This document shows, piece by piece, positions 55,362 through 64,000 of a stretch of 64,000 nt of DNA. The notes beneath the pieces are model-generated. The model was given only the letters and a program-made list of their open reading frames with translations. It did not search any database and was not told the origin of the DNA. Position numbers and translations under genes: made by a program. The stretch comes from Amazonocrinis nigriterrae CENA67 (GTDB lineage Bacteria; Cyanobacteriota; Cyanobacteriia; Cyanobacteriales; Nostocaceae). How positions within the stretch are numbered: the stretch's first letter is position 1; each line of letters opens with the position of its first letter. The stretch lies in contig NZ_JAECZC010000093.1 of NCBI RefSeq assembly GCF_016056305.1, forward strand, positions 62,001 to 126,000, in the 5' to 3' direction.

Positions 55362-57497
55362 ATGGTCAAAACATCTGAGTGCAACTATCATTATCCGGGT
55401 TTAATTCGAGCCTGGACAATGGTTGCTTTTGCGGCTTTTATATCGGTACTGATGATGACGTTCTCAGCGCCATCTGTACAAGCAGCGCCAGCAGCAAACG
55501 TCGTGGAAAATCTGCCGCCAGCAGAAAGCGTCGTGGAAAATCGGCGCATCTTGGAAAATCCGCCGGTGTTGGAACTCCGCAACAAACCCACCTTAACAAC
55601 TCCACGCCTGGGTAAACCGACAACAAGACCGGATGCCAAGGTCGAGAAAGAGTTCGATCTCAACATTGTCTATACCCCTAGCAAACTCTACAATCCAGCA
55701 ACCCAGCGCGATGACAATGTGCAGTTGCGTAGTTATGTTGGCACCGGTACTAGTCCAGACACGCCATATGTCGCGCCGACCATTGAGGCCAAACCAGGCG
55801 ACACTGTGCGAATCAACCTTAACAACCAACTGCCAGTTGATGATCCTAGTTGTAAAGAAGGCGATGAGAACAATCCTCATTGCTTCAACAACACGAATTT
55901 GCATTCACACGGCTTGTGGGTCAGTCCCAGCGGCAATAGTGATAATGTGCTGGTGTCGATCAAGCCCAATGAGCGCTTCACATATGAATACAACATTCCA
56001 CCTGACCATCCGGCTGGCACCTTTTGGTATCACCCCCATCTACATGGCTCAACAGCACTTCAAGTAGCAAGTGGCATGGCTGGTGCTTTGATCGTGCGCG
56101 GCGATCGCCTGCCTAGCGAAAGTGCTAACGGCGACATCGACACCTTGCTCAAAGGAGCCGACATCAAAGAAAGAGTCTTGGTGCTACAACAAATTCCATA
56201 TGACTGCGGACAAGACAGCAGCGGAAATGTTATCTGGGCTTGTGAGCCAAATCAAATTGGTGACATTGAGTCTTACAATGGCTTCGGCCCCACCGGCCCC
56301 AACTCCTGGACTGGATCTGGGCGTTACACAAGCATTAATGGGTTGATTCTGCCTACCTTCCTCGCTAAGTCCGGCGAAATTGAACGTTGGCGGATGATTC
56401 ATGCAGGCCTGCGCGAAACCATCAGCCTAGAGTTTCACAAGTTGAAAAAGAACGCGCCCAATGTTAACACGTTGAGAGCCGCTGATGCCGACCGTTACAT
56501 CGGCGAAAATTGTACGGGCGATTCCATCAAGTACCACATCATCGCCGACGACGGACTGACCAGATCCCAGGCATGGCAAACTACCTTGACCACCTTGCAG
56601 CCTGGCTACCGCAATGATGCGTTAGTGGTTTTCCCCGAACCAGGTCGTTACTGTGTGGTCGATACATCTGCCCCAGCTTCGGGAAGTGTCACCAGGAATG
56701 CGGAGAGCCGACAACTACTGGGTATAGTCATAGCTGAGGGCGACACAGTAGTTCCCGACATCCACGATTATCTCACGGAAAAACTCATCAACGCCGCCTA
56801 TTTCAGGCTGCCAGTGCCAGGTCAGCTCCGAGACGCGATTATAGATGATTTAGAAAGCGGGCTAAAGCTAACTGCCTTTATACCTCACCCTGATATCCAA
56901 GACAAAGAGCTCACTGGAAAGCAGGAACTGGCTTTCTTCATCAACGTATATAGCACTCCGGCCCAGTTTGAGGTCAGCAACGTTATAGGCCCGAATTTCG
57001 CTTTCAAGCCCTATGATTTCAATCGCATAGACCGGGAACTGACCCTAGGCGGCGCCGATGAATGGACTTTGGAGTCGTACTTCGTCGGCCATCCGTTCCA
57101 CATCCATGTGAATCCTTTCCAGATCGTCAAAATCCTCGACCCAAACGGTAATGATATCAGTTTATCGAATGCGATAGATAATCCCGATGGTAAATGCGAG
57201 CGCGACCCGAAAGATCCTAAAACACCCAAGTGCGATCCGCAGTATCCAGGGCTAAGAGGCGTATGGAAAGATACCCTCTGGGTAAAAAGTCTGATTTCAA
57301 ATCCGCCGCCACAGCTAAGTGACCTACCACCGAAAACAGGACTTTACACCATCGTCGTACGCACCCGTTACGAGCGTTATCCTGGCGAATTTGTGCTGCA
57401 CTGCCATATTCTCGACCATGAAGACCAAGGCATGATGCAGAATGTCAGTATTGTTATCCCGAATGGTGAGGGCAAAAACACTGCCAATCAACATTAA
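55362..57497 (+). CDS. Secreted multicopper oxidase
   Basis: 711 residues. Long N-terminal signal (hydrophobic about 20-40, cleavage near SVQAAPA), then a proline-rich linker with repeated VVEN units. Copper motifs: HSHG (181-184), HPHLHG (224-229), HPFHIH (577-582) and HCHILDHEDQGMM (680-692); the last contains the type 1 Cys681 and axial Met691/692. Two or three cupredoxin domains. Laccase-like or bilirubin-oxidase-like activity on phenols or metals; periplasmic or extracellular. Codon use looks more GC-rich than that of most neighbours (visual impression only). ATG at 55362. First gene of a cluster of exported proteins. Confidence 0.9.
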   Translation: MVKTSECNYHYPGLIRAWTMVAFAAFISVLMMTFSAPSVQAAPAANVVENLPPAESVVENRRILENPPVLELRNKPTLTTPRLGKPTTRPDAKVEKEFDLNIVYTPSKLYNPATQRDDNVQLRSYVGTGTSPDTPYVAPTIEAKPGDTVRINLNNQLPVDDPSCKEGDENNPHCFNNTNLHSHGLWVSPSGNSDNVLVSIKPNERFTYEYNIPPDHPAGTFWYHPHLHGSTALQVASGMAGALIVRGDRLPSESANGDIDTLLKGADIKERVLVLQQIPYDCGQDSSGNVIWACEPNQIGDIESYNGFGPTGPNSWTGSGRYTSINGLILPTFLAKSGEIERWRMIHAGLRETISLEFHKLKKNAPNVNTLRAADADRYIGENCTGDSIKYHIIADDGLTRSQAWQTTLTTLQPGYRNDALVVFPEPGRYCVVDTSAPASGSVTRNAESRQLLGIVIAEGDTVVPDIHDYLTEKLINAAYFRLPVPGQLRDAIIDDLESGLKLTAFIPHPDIQDKELTGKQELAFFINVYSTPAQFEVSNVIGPNFAFKPYDFNRIDRELTLGGADEWTLESYFVGHPFHIHVNPFQIVKILDPNGNDISLSNAIDNPDGKCERDPKDPKTPKCDPQYPGLRGVWKDTLWVKSLISNPPPQLSDLPPKTGLYTIVVRTRYERYPGEFVLHCHILDHEDQGMMQNVSIVIPNGEGKNTANQH

Positions 57498-57704
57498 ATA
57501 GTTGTTTCACACATAACTGGATGAGCAGGTGTGGGGAATTAAGAAGATGTTGAACTCCTTGACGCAACTAAAATTTAATTGTCTTAAACCCTACACCCTC
57601 TTCAGCCACCCCCAACACCCTGCCAAAAGCGAGGTTTCAGCTTCTTCTTCAAAGACTAAGACCGCGAACGACGAACGCAGAAGTTTTCGGTCTACTGCAC
57701 GTGA

Positions 57705-58682
57705 TTAATTGAAACCAGCAGGATCGATTTCTCCACGAGTACAACCTGCTGGAACCGTTTGACCAGCTTGCAAGAGAGTTTCAATGGGAGTGTCAGGCTG
57801 AATGTTACCTCTCAAATTAATCTGTAGCTCTACTACCATATTGTTTTTATCTTCATCAATATCTCTTTCACATTGAACTTGAACCTTGCTTCCCGCTCCA
57901 TCATGGAACGCTTCATCAAACTGATTTCGAATCTCGTTAGCAGATAGGAAGTTACCAATATTTCTCACAAATAGATCACCGACTGAAGAATTGTTCACTT
58001 GATCTAATAAAGCGATCGCTTCTTGAAAATATTCTTCTGGTGATTCGCTGTAGCAAGTTCCATGTTTGTACCATTCATGTAGATGCAGATTAGAAGCAAA
58101 TCCTGGCATTTTCACAGCTAGTGCATTGCGTGTTTCCTGAGATAAATTGATTGGTGGCAACTGTGACCATTGATTATTTTTGTCAAGACGTTCGATATCG
58201 TTACTAACATTGCAATAGATATTGGTGCGCGGTTGGGGCCATAAACCGTGTAGAACTAAGTTTGTGGCATCAAACCGTTGTGCCGTTTGACTCTGGCATT
58301 CAGGCTTAGTTGGCTTTGTTTCACAAAAGGATGGTTGCCAGCTGAGGGCTAGTAAATAAGCCTGATCGACTGGAGCAGAAGAACCTAAAAGTTGTCCGCA
58401 TTGTACGGATACCCAGCGAGTCAACGGTTGAGCGCCCTCAACCTTAAGCAAGTAATAGGATGCGTTATCTCTGTTTTTACCAACGACTGGATAGGTTTTT
58501 TGAGGAGTTAGTCGGATATTTCCTGGGTTGGTTTTGCTTCTAATTGACTCTAGAGCCTCGCAAGCTTGCCCAGCAACAAATTGATCGTTGAGAGTGATGA
58601 ATGCGTATGCTGGTCTATACCACAGGGTTAAACAGAAACATAAAGAAATTGCAAGCAACAAACATTTTTTCAGCTTTTGCAT
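57705..58682 (-). CDS. Secreted ribonuclease T2
   Basis: 325 residues from the ATG at 58682, preceded by AAAGGAA at 8 nt; an open frame with an ATG at 58754 adds 24 unlikely residues. Signal peptide with cleavage near RPAYAF. RNase T2 active-site blocks: LVLHGLWP (catalytic H145 in the 325-residue numbering) and HLHEWYKHGTC (H202, E203, K206, H207). Many cysteines suit an oxidising periplasm. It degrades RNA to 3'-phosphates via cyclic intermediates, a scavenging function. An N-terminal 90-residue extension precedes the nuclease domain. Confidence 0.92.
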   Translation of the reverse strand: MQKLKKCLLLAISLCFCLTLWYRPAYAFITLNDQFVAGQACEALESIRSKTNPGNIRLTPQKTYPVVGKNRDNASYYLLKVEGAQPLTRWVSVQCGQLLGSSAPVDQAYLLALSWQPSFCETKPTKPECQSQTAQRFDATNLVLHGLWPQPRTNIYCNVSNDIERLDKNNQWSQLPPINLSQETRNALAVKMPGFASNLHLHEWYKHGTCYSESPEEYFQEAIALLDQVNNSSVGDLFVRNIGNFLSANEIRNQFDEAFHDGAGSKVQVQCERDIDEDKNNMVVELQINLRGNIQPDTPIETLLQAGQTVPAGCTRGEIDPAGFN

Positions 58683-59245
58683 CAATAATTTCCTTTCGAT
58701 TTTACAAGTGTAGTTCTCTGTAGGTATTCTGCTTAAAGATAACTGTCTACACAATGCAGTATCTCTGGTATACGCAGCTTACCAGACTTACCGCAAAATC
58801 AAGCTTACAGCCTATTGCAGGTTTATGAAGTACAGTAACAACAGTTTGTAAACCAGTTTTTTAAATGTTTGGCATTAATTTGTAACTGAGTATGACTTTG
58901 GGTATGGGGTGTCGGGTAACGTTCTAACGCACCCCAAATCTCAGGTGGTGAGTTACGCTGATACAATGGTATTCTTTCCAATGCCCTATACGCGATTCCT
59001 TATACTTGCGAAATCCCACCCCTAAAAGGACGTGAGTTCGACAGGTGCTGTTTTAACCTCTCCCCCGGCCCCTCTCCTACAAGGAGAGGGGAGTAAAACC
59101 CTTATTTTTTCGTTTCTCCTCCCTCGCCTCTTAGGAGAGGGAGGTCGGGAGGGAGAGGTCATCGAACTCACGTTAAAAGGAGTGGGATGAGTTTAAATAT
59201 TTACATCTACTGAATGGGCTATTTACCTGAAAATAGCTAAACTTT
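58683..59245. other. Gap with MITE-like element
   Basis: 563 bp. Contains the element at 59030-59175. The remainder is AT-rich without a gene; it holds the promoter of the RNase gene. Confidence 0.5.
59030..59175 (-). mobile_element. MITE-like element, copy 2 (inverted relative to copy 1)
   Basis: Ends GACGTGAGTTCGAC and ATCGAACTCACGTT. The reverse complement follows the 19688-19835 copy block by block (CCTCTCCCTCC, CTAANAGGCGANGGAGGA, ACGAAAAAAT, CTCCTTGTAGGAGAGGGG). Confidence 0.7.
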
Positions 59246-59758
59246 TTAACTAGATTTGGTCTTTCTGTTCATCAACAAGCTAATACCACAAACAATGAAA
59301 CAACCACCTATAGTTGCAGGTTCAGGAACTGGAGTATATGTAATAGCATTGCTGAATTCTTGATCACCTACCCTAAAACTATAGCCATCAACTGCGTAAT
59401 TTGTTAAAGAGTTAGACTTTTCTGTGAACAGATATGACAATCCAAAAGATGACTGTCCTGCTACGTTTTGATAGATAACTGGCCCTAGTGTTGGGTAATC
59501 AATATCATCTTTTTCGGTGTAAACAGTCTGAGGGTCATTATCAAATGTGAAATTTAACGAATTAACTGGTGCTACTGGAAAATTATCATTATTGAAAGTT
59601 GCATCATCAAAGCTAAAAAAGCCACTGCCTTGAGTTAAGGGAGTATTAACTTTAAAAGCATAATTGATAATAGCCGCGGATGCAGATTTAACACTAACTG
59701 TAGTCAAGGTGATTGCTAAACTAGCAGTAGTTAGAGCTATTTTTTTTAGCAACTTCAT
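59246..59758 (-). CDS. PEP-CTERM sorting-domain protein
   Basis: 170 residues from the ATG at 59758, which has GAGGA 9 nt upstream; a TTG five codons earlier is less likely. Signal peptide (LLKKIALTTASLAITLTTVSVKSASAA), a beta-rich middle (AFKVNTPLTQGSGFFSFDD) and the C-terminal VPEPATIGG plus hydrophobic segment and NRKTKSS, the exosortase-recognised PEP-CTERM signal. Surface or matrix protein of unknown role. No exosortase gene in the window. Confidence 0.85.
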   Translation of the reverse strand: MKLLKKIALTTASLAITLTTVSVKSASAAIINYAFKVNTPLTQGSGFFSFDDATFNNDNFPVAPVNSLNFTFDNDPQTVYTEKDDIDYPTLGPVIYQNVAGQSSFGLSYLFTEKSNSLTNYAVDGYSFRVGDQEFSNAITYTPVPEPATIGGCFIVCGISLLMNRKTKSS

Positions 59759-59907
59759 TGCGGTTTTCCTCAAAGAAATTTTTGTGACAAATAGGGGCTA
59801 TTTAATGTGGAAATGGGCTAAAAATATGCTCTGTTTCTATGTAAGCTCTGTTGAGGTTAGTCGGCTAATTTGTAGTACATGAAAATTCATGCAATACATT
59901 CAGCAAA

Positions 59908-60366
59908 TTACCAATCAGGTGTGGTGACAGCTAATTCCTGCCAGGCAGTACAATCTGGTTGTTGGGTAGAATCTTGAGTCGAAAGATGATTACATCCACG
60001 AACTTTGAAGGTGTATTTTACAGAGTCTCTCGCGCCTGTATAAATCCAACTTCTGGCTGTGGGGTCATCGATTTGTGCCACATCATCTTTACTATCGCCC
60101 CAACTGACTTGATAGAAATCATTTTTTTGGCACACATTCCAAGAGATGCGAATTCTTTTGATTCTAGAGGTGTCGGCAGCTAAGTTGTATGGATTTCTGG
60201 AATCACAAGGGAGAATTTCAGCTTGACGATCGCAACTAGCAGCACCAGAGGTACATTCAGCAAGGGTTTTTGCTGGACTAATCAACCCCCCAGACATGGT
60301 TGCAAATAAAAAAGCAGTTATGAGACCATATCTGAAAAAATGAGAACTAAATTGTTGCTTATTCAT
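59908..60366 (-). CDS. Small exported Cys-containing hypothetical protein
   Basis: 152 residues. Signal peptide with cleavage near KTLAEC. The mature domain has six or more cysteines (CTSGAASC, LPCDS, NVCQK, VRGCNH, QPDC) that could form disulfides, and strands RIKRIRISWNVC, FYQVSWG, and VKYTFKVRGC like a fibronectin III fold. Family not recognised. It lies 50 bp downstream of the OprB-type porin gene on the same strand and may be cotranscribed with it. Confidence 0.65.
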   Translation of the reverse strand: MNKQQFSSHFFRYGLITAFLFATMSGGLISPAKTLAECTSGAASCDRQAEILPCDSRNPYNLAADTSRIKRIRISWNVCQKNDFYQVSWGDSKDDVAQIDDPTARSWIYTGARDSVKYTFKVRGCNHLSTQDSTQQPDCTAWQELAVTTPDW

Positions 60367-60415
60367 CAGAAATCCTTTCAGTAGACATGTTTTCTTGACT
60401 TGAAGACAACAGCAT

Positions 60416-62098
60416 TTAGAAGGTAAAGGTACTTCTAATTACTCCCAGTACAGCATCAGTGTTACGCTCATCATGGTTAGGTGCAGTCAGCCAAATCAAA
60501 CCAGGCGTAATCGTAATGTTGTCGGAAATGGCGTAGCTGTAAAAAGCTTCAATGTGCAAAGATGTATCTCGATCTGCGGCTGAATTACGGTTTTGGGCTT
60601 CTACTCTCCTGGGAGAAAGCACATTAGCGATCGCCACATCAGCACTAGTCACTTTCGGTTCCATACCGACGATGATGCCTGCGAGATTGCCGCGTTTACC
60701 CAAGTCAGGAAAGGCTAAACCAAGGGCATAGTTCCAAATATCTGCATCTCCCACGCCTAAAACACGGGTTGTGGCATAGCCAGCCCAAGCATTCACATAA
60801 AAGCGGGAATTGACTTGGAAAGATGCCTCTAAGCCATAGGCATTGGTAGAAACAGGACTATCAGTCACTAAACCCAAGTTGGCTTTTTTACTACCTGTAC
60901 CTGGAATGGCTAAATCATCGTTGAGGTTATCGTAGGCATTGACATAGGTGAAACCAATGTTGAGGCGATCGCTAGGTTTGAAAGTTAATTGAGCGATCGC
61001 ACCATAGGAACCGTTAAAAATCCCGTTTTTACTACTAGGATCGGCTGGTGTATTTGATAAATACCCTAAACTCAATTCCAATTTGTCAGAGAATTGATGT
61101 TTTACCCCAATCCCTGCACCTTGAGGGACAAAGTAGTAAACCGAGTTACGGCTACCAAACCTGGATAAAGCACCACTTGCACCATCATCTCCATCTAAAA
61201 AGGGGTTGACAGTATCGACAAAATCATCTACTTCCCCTTCATTAGCAAATAAGGTGACAGCGGTTTTCTGATCCAGTGGAAATCTGTAAAACAGTGTATC
61301 AATGCCAACTTCATTATTTTCTGCTGGATCATCACCAATTTCGCCATTGAAAGCGAGAGTGCCTTCCGGCAATCTACTTCTAGTACCTGCCCGACTGGAA
61401 AAGTAATTGAGATTGAGGGCTTGTAGCCGAGTTCTCAACAAATCTTTACCAGTAAAACTAGTATCCAAATTGAGTCGGACGCGATCGCCAAAGGTAGTAA
61501 CATTGGGAATATCACTACCAGTGGAATCTTGTCCTGTGGCAAAACCAGAAACAGCAAAGATGGCTTCCCCATTCAGTTTAGTTGTGGTGGAAAACTGCTG
61601 TTTTTGGACAGTATCTACACGAGGTTCTAAGGCATCCAACCGGCCACGCAAGGTAGCCAATTCTGCCGCAAAATTTTCTTGTAACTTTTGCAGAGTTGCC
61701 AAATCCTCTTTTTTCACTAAGTCAGTTGTGGTTGTCGTCAGCAGTTGATTGATTTTTTCCCAGCAAGTATTGACACCGGCTGCAAATTCGTAACGCGTCA
61801 AAGTACGATTACCCCCATAGGTGGCATTAGGATAACCAGCAATACAACCGTAACGCTCAACCAGAGATTGCAAAGCTTGGAATGCCCAATCTGTCGGCTG
61901 TACATCAGACAGTTGAGAAACCGATATCACCTGTTCTGCTACATCATCCTGTGTTGATGTATGAGAGTTGATCAATTGAGTTTCACTATCTTCAGCTAAG
62001 ACTGGCACTGTAATTGTCTGACTAATGGCAGTGAATACCAAAAATAACCCCCAAATTCTTGGAGAAATTGGTAAGCACTGGCATAAAATTTCCCACAT
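60416..62098 (-). CDS. OprB-type outer-membrane porin with SLH domain
   Basis: 560 residues. Signal peptide (about 1-35), an SLH domain (DVQPTDWAFQALQSLVERYGCIAGYPN...YEFAAGVN), a coiled coil (EDLATLQKLQENFAAELATL) and a C-terminal OprB-family beta-barrel ending in F (VIRSTFTF), the typical outer-membrane insertion signal. This is the main cyanobacterial outer-membrane protein class; often called iron uptake or carbohydrate porin, but solute choice is unknown. Its gene is followed by the small exported protein and preceded by a secreted phosphoesterase gene, suggesting nutrient uptake. ATG at 62098. Confidence 0.93.
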   Translation of the reverse strand: MWEILCQCLPISPRIWGLFLVFTAISQTITVPVLAEDSETQLINSHTSTQDDVAEQVISVSQLSDVQPTDWAFQALQSLVERYGCIAGYPNATYGGNRTLTRYEFAAGVNTCWEKINQLLTTTTTDLVKKEDLATLQKLQENFAAELATLRGRLDALEPRVDTVQKQQFSTTTKLNGEAIFAVSGFATGQDSTGSDIPNVTTFGDRVRLNLDTSFTGKDLLRTRLQALNLNYFSSRAGTRSRLPEGTLAFNGEIGDDPAENNEVGIDTLFYRFPLDQKTAVTLFANEGEVDDFVDTVNPFLDGDDGASGALSRFGSRNSVYYFVPQGAGIGVKHQFSDKLELSLGYLSNTPADPSSKNGIFNGSYGAIAQLTFKPSDRLNIGFTYVNAYDNLNDDLAIPGTGSKKANLGLVTDSPVSTNAYGLEASFQVNSRFYVNAWAGYATTRVLGVGDADIWNYALGLAFPDLGKRGNLAGIIVGMEPKVTSADVAIANVLSPRRVEAQNRNSAADRDTSLHIEAFYSYAISDNITITPGLIWLTAPNHDERNTDAVLGVIRSTFTF

Positions 62099-62176
62099 CT
62101 CCTCTTTGCCTCACACCATTTCGATATCAATCAAAACCAACAGAAATTACAGACAATTCAGTACTCATTTATCTGC

Positions 62177-64000
62177 TTACTTTTGGGCTTGCGTCGGACG
62201 CAGGTTTTCGCTTAATTGCCAGCGTTTGAGAAGTTGGGCGCGGTTTTGGCGCAAATTTGCACGGCTACGATTTTCAGGGTAGGGAATCTCATCACCTTTA
62301 ATCCCCGCCCAGAGAATTTCGTTAAACTCTTCTGGATCGAGCTTATCTTCACCTATAAAGTCAAAGTCCTTGGTCATATCAGCCCACCAATTCTTAGCAT
62401 GAAGAATTGGTACAACTGCCGTCTTCTTCACATTCTGGTCTTGGCAAGCTGGTACTAGTTTTGCATCTACGGTGTTTCCACACAAGTTACCAGGGACAAT
62501 AGCTGTATAAGGAGTAAAGTCTGGTGTTCTGGTAAAGGCATCTGACATTGGTTCAGCATTAGCATCTGTAATTGCCAAGTAACCAATGTTCAGTAAGTCT
62601 TCCATCGTCCGCAGAATGCTGATGGTGTTGTAGTTAGTGCTAACAACGGTATTGCGTTTGATATATGGCGAGATTACGTAAGCCAAAGAACGGTGAGAAT
62701 CAACGTGATCAGGGCCATTTTGGGAATCATCTTCAATGATGAAAATAGCCGTTTCTTTCCACTCCGGCATGTGGGAAATTTTTTCTACCAACCTGCCTAC
62801 TGCATAATCATTATCCGCCATTTGCAGTTCCGGAGTATTAAGTCCAAACAAAGCTGTGCCAAAAGAACCAAAGTGATCGTGAGACAAACGCACAAGCATT
62901 AAATTTGGCATTCCATTCTGAGCTAGATCCCTTTCCCATTCGTTGATCAGATAAACATCTGAATTATTTTGGTCGAATGACCGGAAGTAAAGATCGGTCT
63001 TATCCAACAATGCAGTTTTGGTAATCGGGGCTTGAGGAATTTTGTCAGCGTAAGGAGTTGCAGAAACAGGGATGTAAGCTGGGTTTTTAGGATCTGGTTT
63101 GGTGGGATCAGATTGGCTACTTGTATAAGGAATTCCGTTATCTACGAAGAAACCATAATTGCGTACCGTCTTCCCAGCACGCAAAGCTGCGTCCCACAAA
63201 TAACCACCAATAGCATTTGGCTCTAACTCCCCATCACCTTCGGGAGCATCAACATCCCTATCGCCAGGTAATATAGAAGACTGACCAGAAGGATCTAAAA
63301 TTCCCGTGAGGCGTGTATTAACGGGAGAGGTATTAGCAGAAGTTTGCGGCAATGCTAAACTGATGTTGCGATTAGTACCTTCGTAGTCGTAGGTTAAACC
63401 GTTAAACCCAGCATTACCGTAAAGAACTGATTGACTTTTTTCGGTATAATCTGTAGTCCGGGCGTAGGTAGACCAGTTCCAACCCACGCCACTAGATTCG
63501 CCACTGTCGTAGAAGTTATCAAAGGTGGCAAAATCCAGGGCTAATTGGTGATGGTTGGGTGAGATGTTTTGTGGAAATAAAGTCAGGGCTGGATCACCAT
63601 TACCTACAGGTAAATCACCCAACACTTGGTCATAGGTGCGGTTTTCTTTAATGATGTAGATAACATGCTTGATTTTGCCCTGCAAATACTGCATTGTGCG
63701 GTCAGGGCGACGGTTAGAAAAACCGTTGTTTTTGTCTACTTGCGTTGACAGTGTAGCTAAAGTTCCGCCATTGGGAACTGGAATAGCTGCAATACCTGCT
63801 TTTTCCAAAGCCCAGTTGTACTCATTTCTAAAATTGGTGTTACGTGCTGTTCCGGCTGCTGTTGTCCGACTATTAGAGGGGTTGGGGCCGGAAGTGCTTT
63901 TGGCATTGACCACATATAATTTTTTACCGTCTGCACTCACACTTACAGAATTCGGATACCAACCTGTGGGGATGCGTCCAGCTACTTTTTTGGATTTTAA
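62177..64000 (-). CDS. Beta-propeller/phosphoesterase (phospholipase-C/acid-phosphatase type), 5' end outside window
   Basis: At least 608 residues; the frame is open to the right edge, so the start is missing. The visible N-terminus GRIPTGWYPNSVSVSADGKK plus LYVVNAKS is a YVTN-type propeller blade. Then a phosphoesterase domain with KHVIYIIKENRTYDQVLGD, the metal-binding Asn/Thr-rich EN-RTYDQ and HDHFGSFGTA, and ETAIFIIEDDSQNGPDHVDSHR (split here as ETAIFIIEDDSQ and NGPDHVDSHR), the alkaline-phosphatase-superfamily ligands. This is the phospholipase C/acid phosphatase (AcpA-like) family, normally exported. Likely role: phosphate release from organic esters. Upstream part and signal peptide not visible. 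Confidence 0.88.
   Translation of the reverse strand, partial: LKSKKVAGRIPTGWYPNSVSVSADGKKLYVVNAKSTSGPNPSNSRTTAAGTARNTNFRNEYNWALEKAGIAAIPVPNGGTLATLSTQVDKNNGFSNRRPDRTMQYLQGKIKHVIYIIKENRTYDQVLGDLPVGNGDPALTLFPQNISPNHHQLALDFATFDNFYDSGESSGVGWNWSTYARTTDYTEKSQSVLYGNAGFNGLTYDYEGTNRNISLALPQTSANTSPVNTRLTGILDPSGQSSILPGDRDVDAPEGDGELEPNAIGGYLWDAALRAGKTVRNYGFFVDNGIPYTSSQSDPTKPDPKNPAYIPVSATPYADKIPQAPITKTALLDKTDLYFRSFDQNNSDVYLINEWERDLAQNGMPNLMLVRLSHDHFGSFGTALFGLNTPELQMADNDYAVGRLVEKISHMPEWKETAIFIIEDDSQNGPDHVDSHRSLAYVISPYIKRNTVVSTNYNTISILRTMEDLLNIGYLAITDANAEPMSDAFTRTPDFTPYTAIVPGNLCGNTVDAKLVPACQDQNVKKTAVVPILHAKNWWADMTKDFDFIGEDKLDPEEFNEILWAGIKGDEIPYPENRSRANLRQNRAQLLKRWQLSENLRPTQAQK

Noticed and set aside
1-64000. 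tRNA or rRNA genes
   Set aside because: Reading both strands I found no convincing TPsiC-arm/acceptor-stem combination or rRNA-like sequence; a structural scan could still find a tRNA.

Overview
The window comes from a filamentous, heterocyst-type cyanobacterium of the Nostoc/Anabaena group. The evidence is the dense scatter of the HIP1 octamer GCGATCGC, short heptamer-type tandem repeats in many intergenic gaps, a cyanobacterial-type NifD, an SLH-OprB porin, a PEP-CTERM protein, two Uma2 proteins, a DUF3598 protein and hybrid Ser/Thr-His kinases. Gene density is moderate, with many gaps of 0.3-1 kb filled by repeats and MITE-like elements. I recognised no rRNA, tRNA or CRISPR array and no intact transposase.

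Layout. 1-5403 is a giant hybrid Ser/Thr kinase-AAA-GAF-histidine kinase, cut by the left edge. 5.6-6.7 kb holds a polysaccharide-polymerase remnant and an unknown secreted protein. 7.3-9.7 kb is a lysine 2,3-aminomutase-like radical SAM enzyme followed by an EamA exporter. 9.9-13.0 kb (minus) is an acetolactate-synthase-like enzyme plus an aldehyde dehydrogenase; the pairing matches the cyanobacterial 2-oxoglutarate decarboxylase/succinic semialdehyde dehydrogenase bypass that closes the TCA cycle. 13.3-19.1 kb holds an FHA-GAF adenylate cyclase, RbgA GTPase, a cupin, an SDR and a GNAT acetyltransferase. 20.1-21.6 kb is a complete nifD with no nifH or nifK beside it, followed by a DUF3598 protein. 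24.1-28.3 kb holds purB, a DedA protein, an epoxide-hydrolase-like enzyme and an ABC-2 permease.

28.7-34.5 kb is a defence/conflict-like block: a small EACC1-type protein, a transmembrane caspase with a periplasmic ligand-binding domain, a hicBA toxin-antitoxin pair bracketed by a perfect 20-bp direct repeat that overlaps the end of the caspase gene, and two Uma2 nucleases. A near-perfect CIRCE operator lies at 34.6 kb before an EamA transporter. 36.4-39.1 kb has a fatty-acid desaturase and an M14 carboxypeptidase. 40.0-46.2 kb is a 2063-residue RTX protein built of 15 copies of a composite module.

46.5-50.1 kb holds a 2OG dioxygenase, an O-methyltransferase, a lipoprotein and a membrane/coiled-coil protein. 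50.6-54.7 kb pairs an unfamiliar cupin-like protein with a GH31 enzyme that resembles alpha-1,4-glucan lyase, suggesting a route from storage glucan to 1,5-anhydrofructose. 55.4-64.0 kb encodes exported proteins: a multicopper oxidase, RNase T2, a PEP-CTERM protein, a small Cys-rich protein, an OprB-type porin and a beta-propeller phosphoesterase cut by the right edge. Together these suit extracellular nutrient scavenging.

The most noteworthy items are the ligand-sensor caspase with its EACC1 partner, the hicBA insertion scar, the glucan lyase/cupin pair, the solitary nifD, the modular RTX giant, and the CIRCE element away from any chaperone gene. All family calls are from reading motifs; no searches were run.
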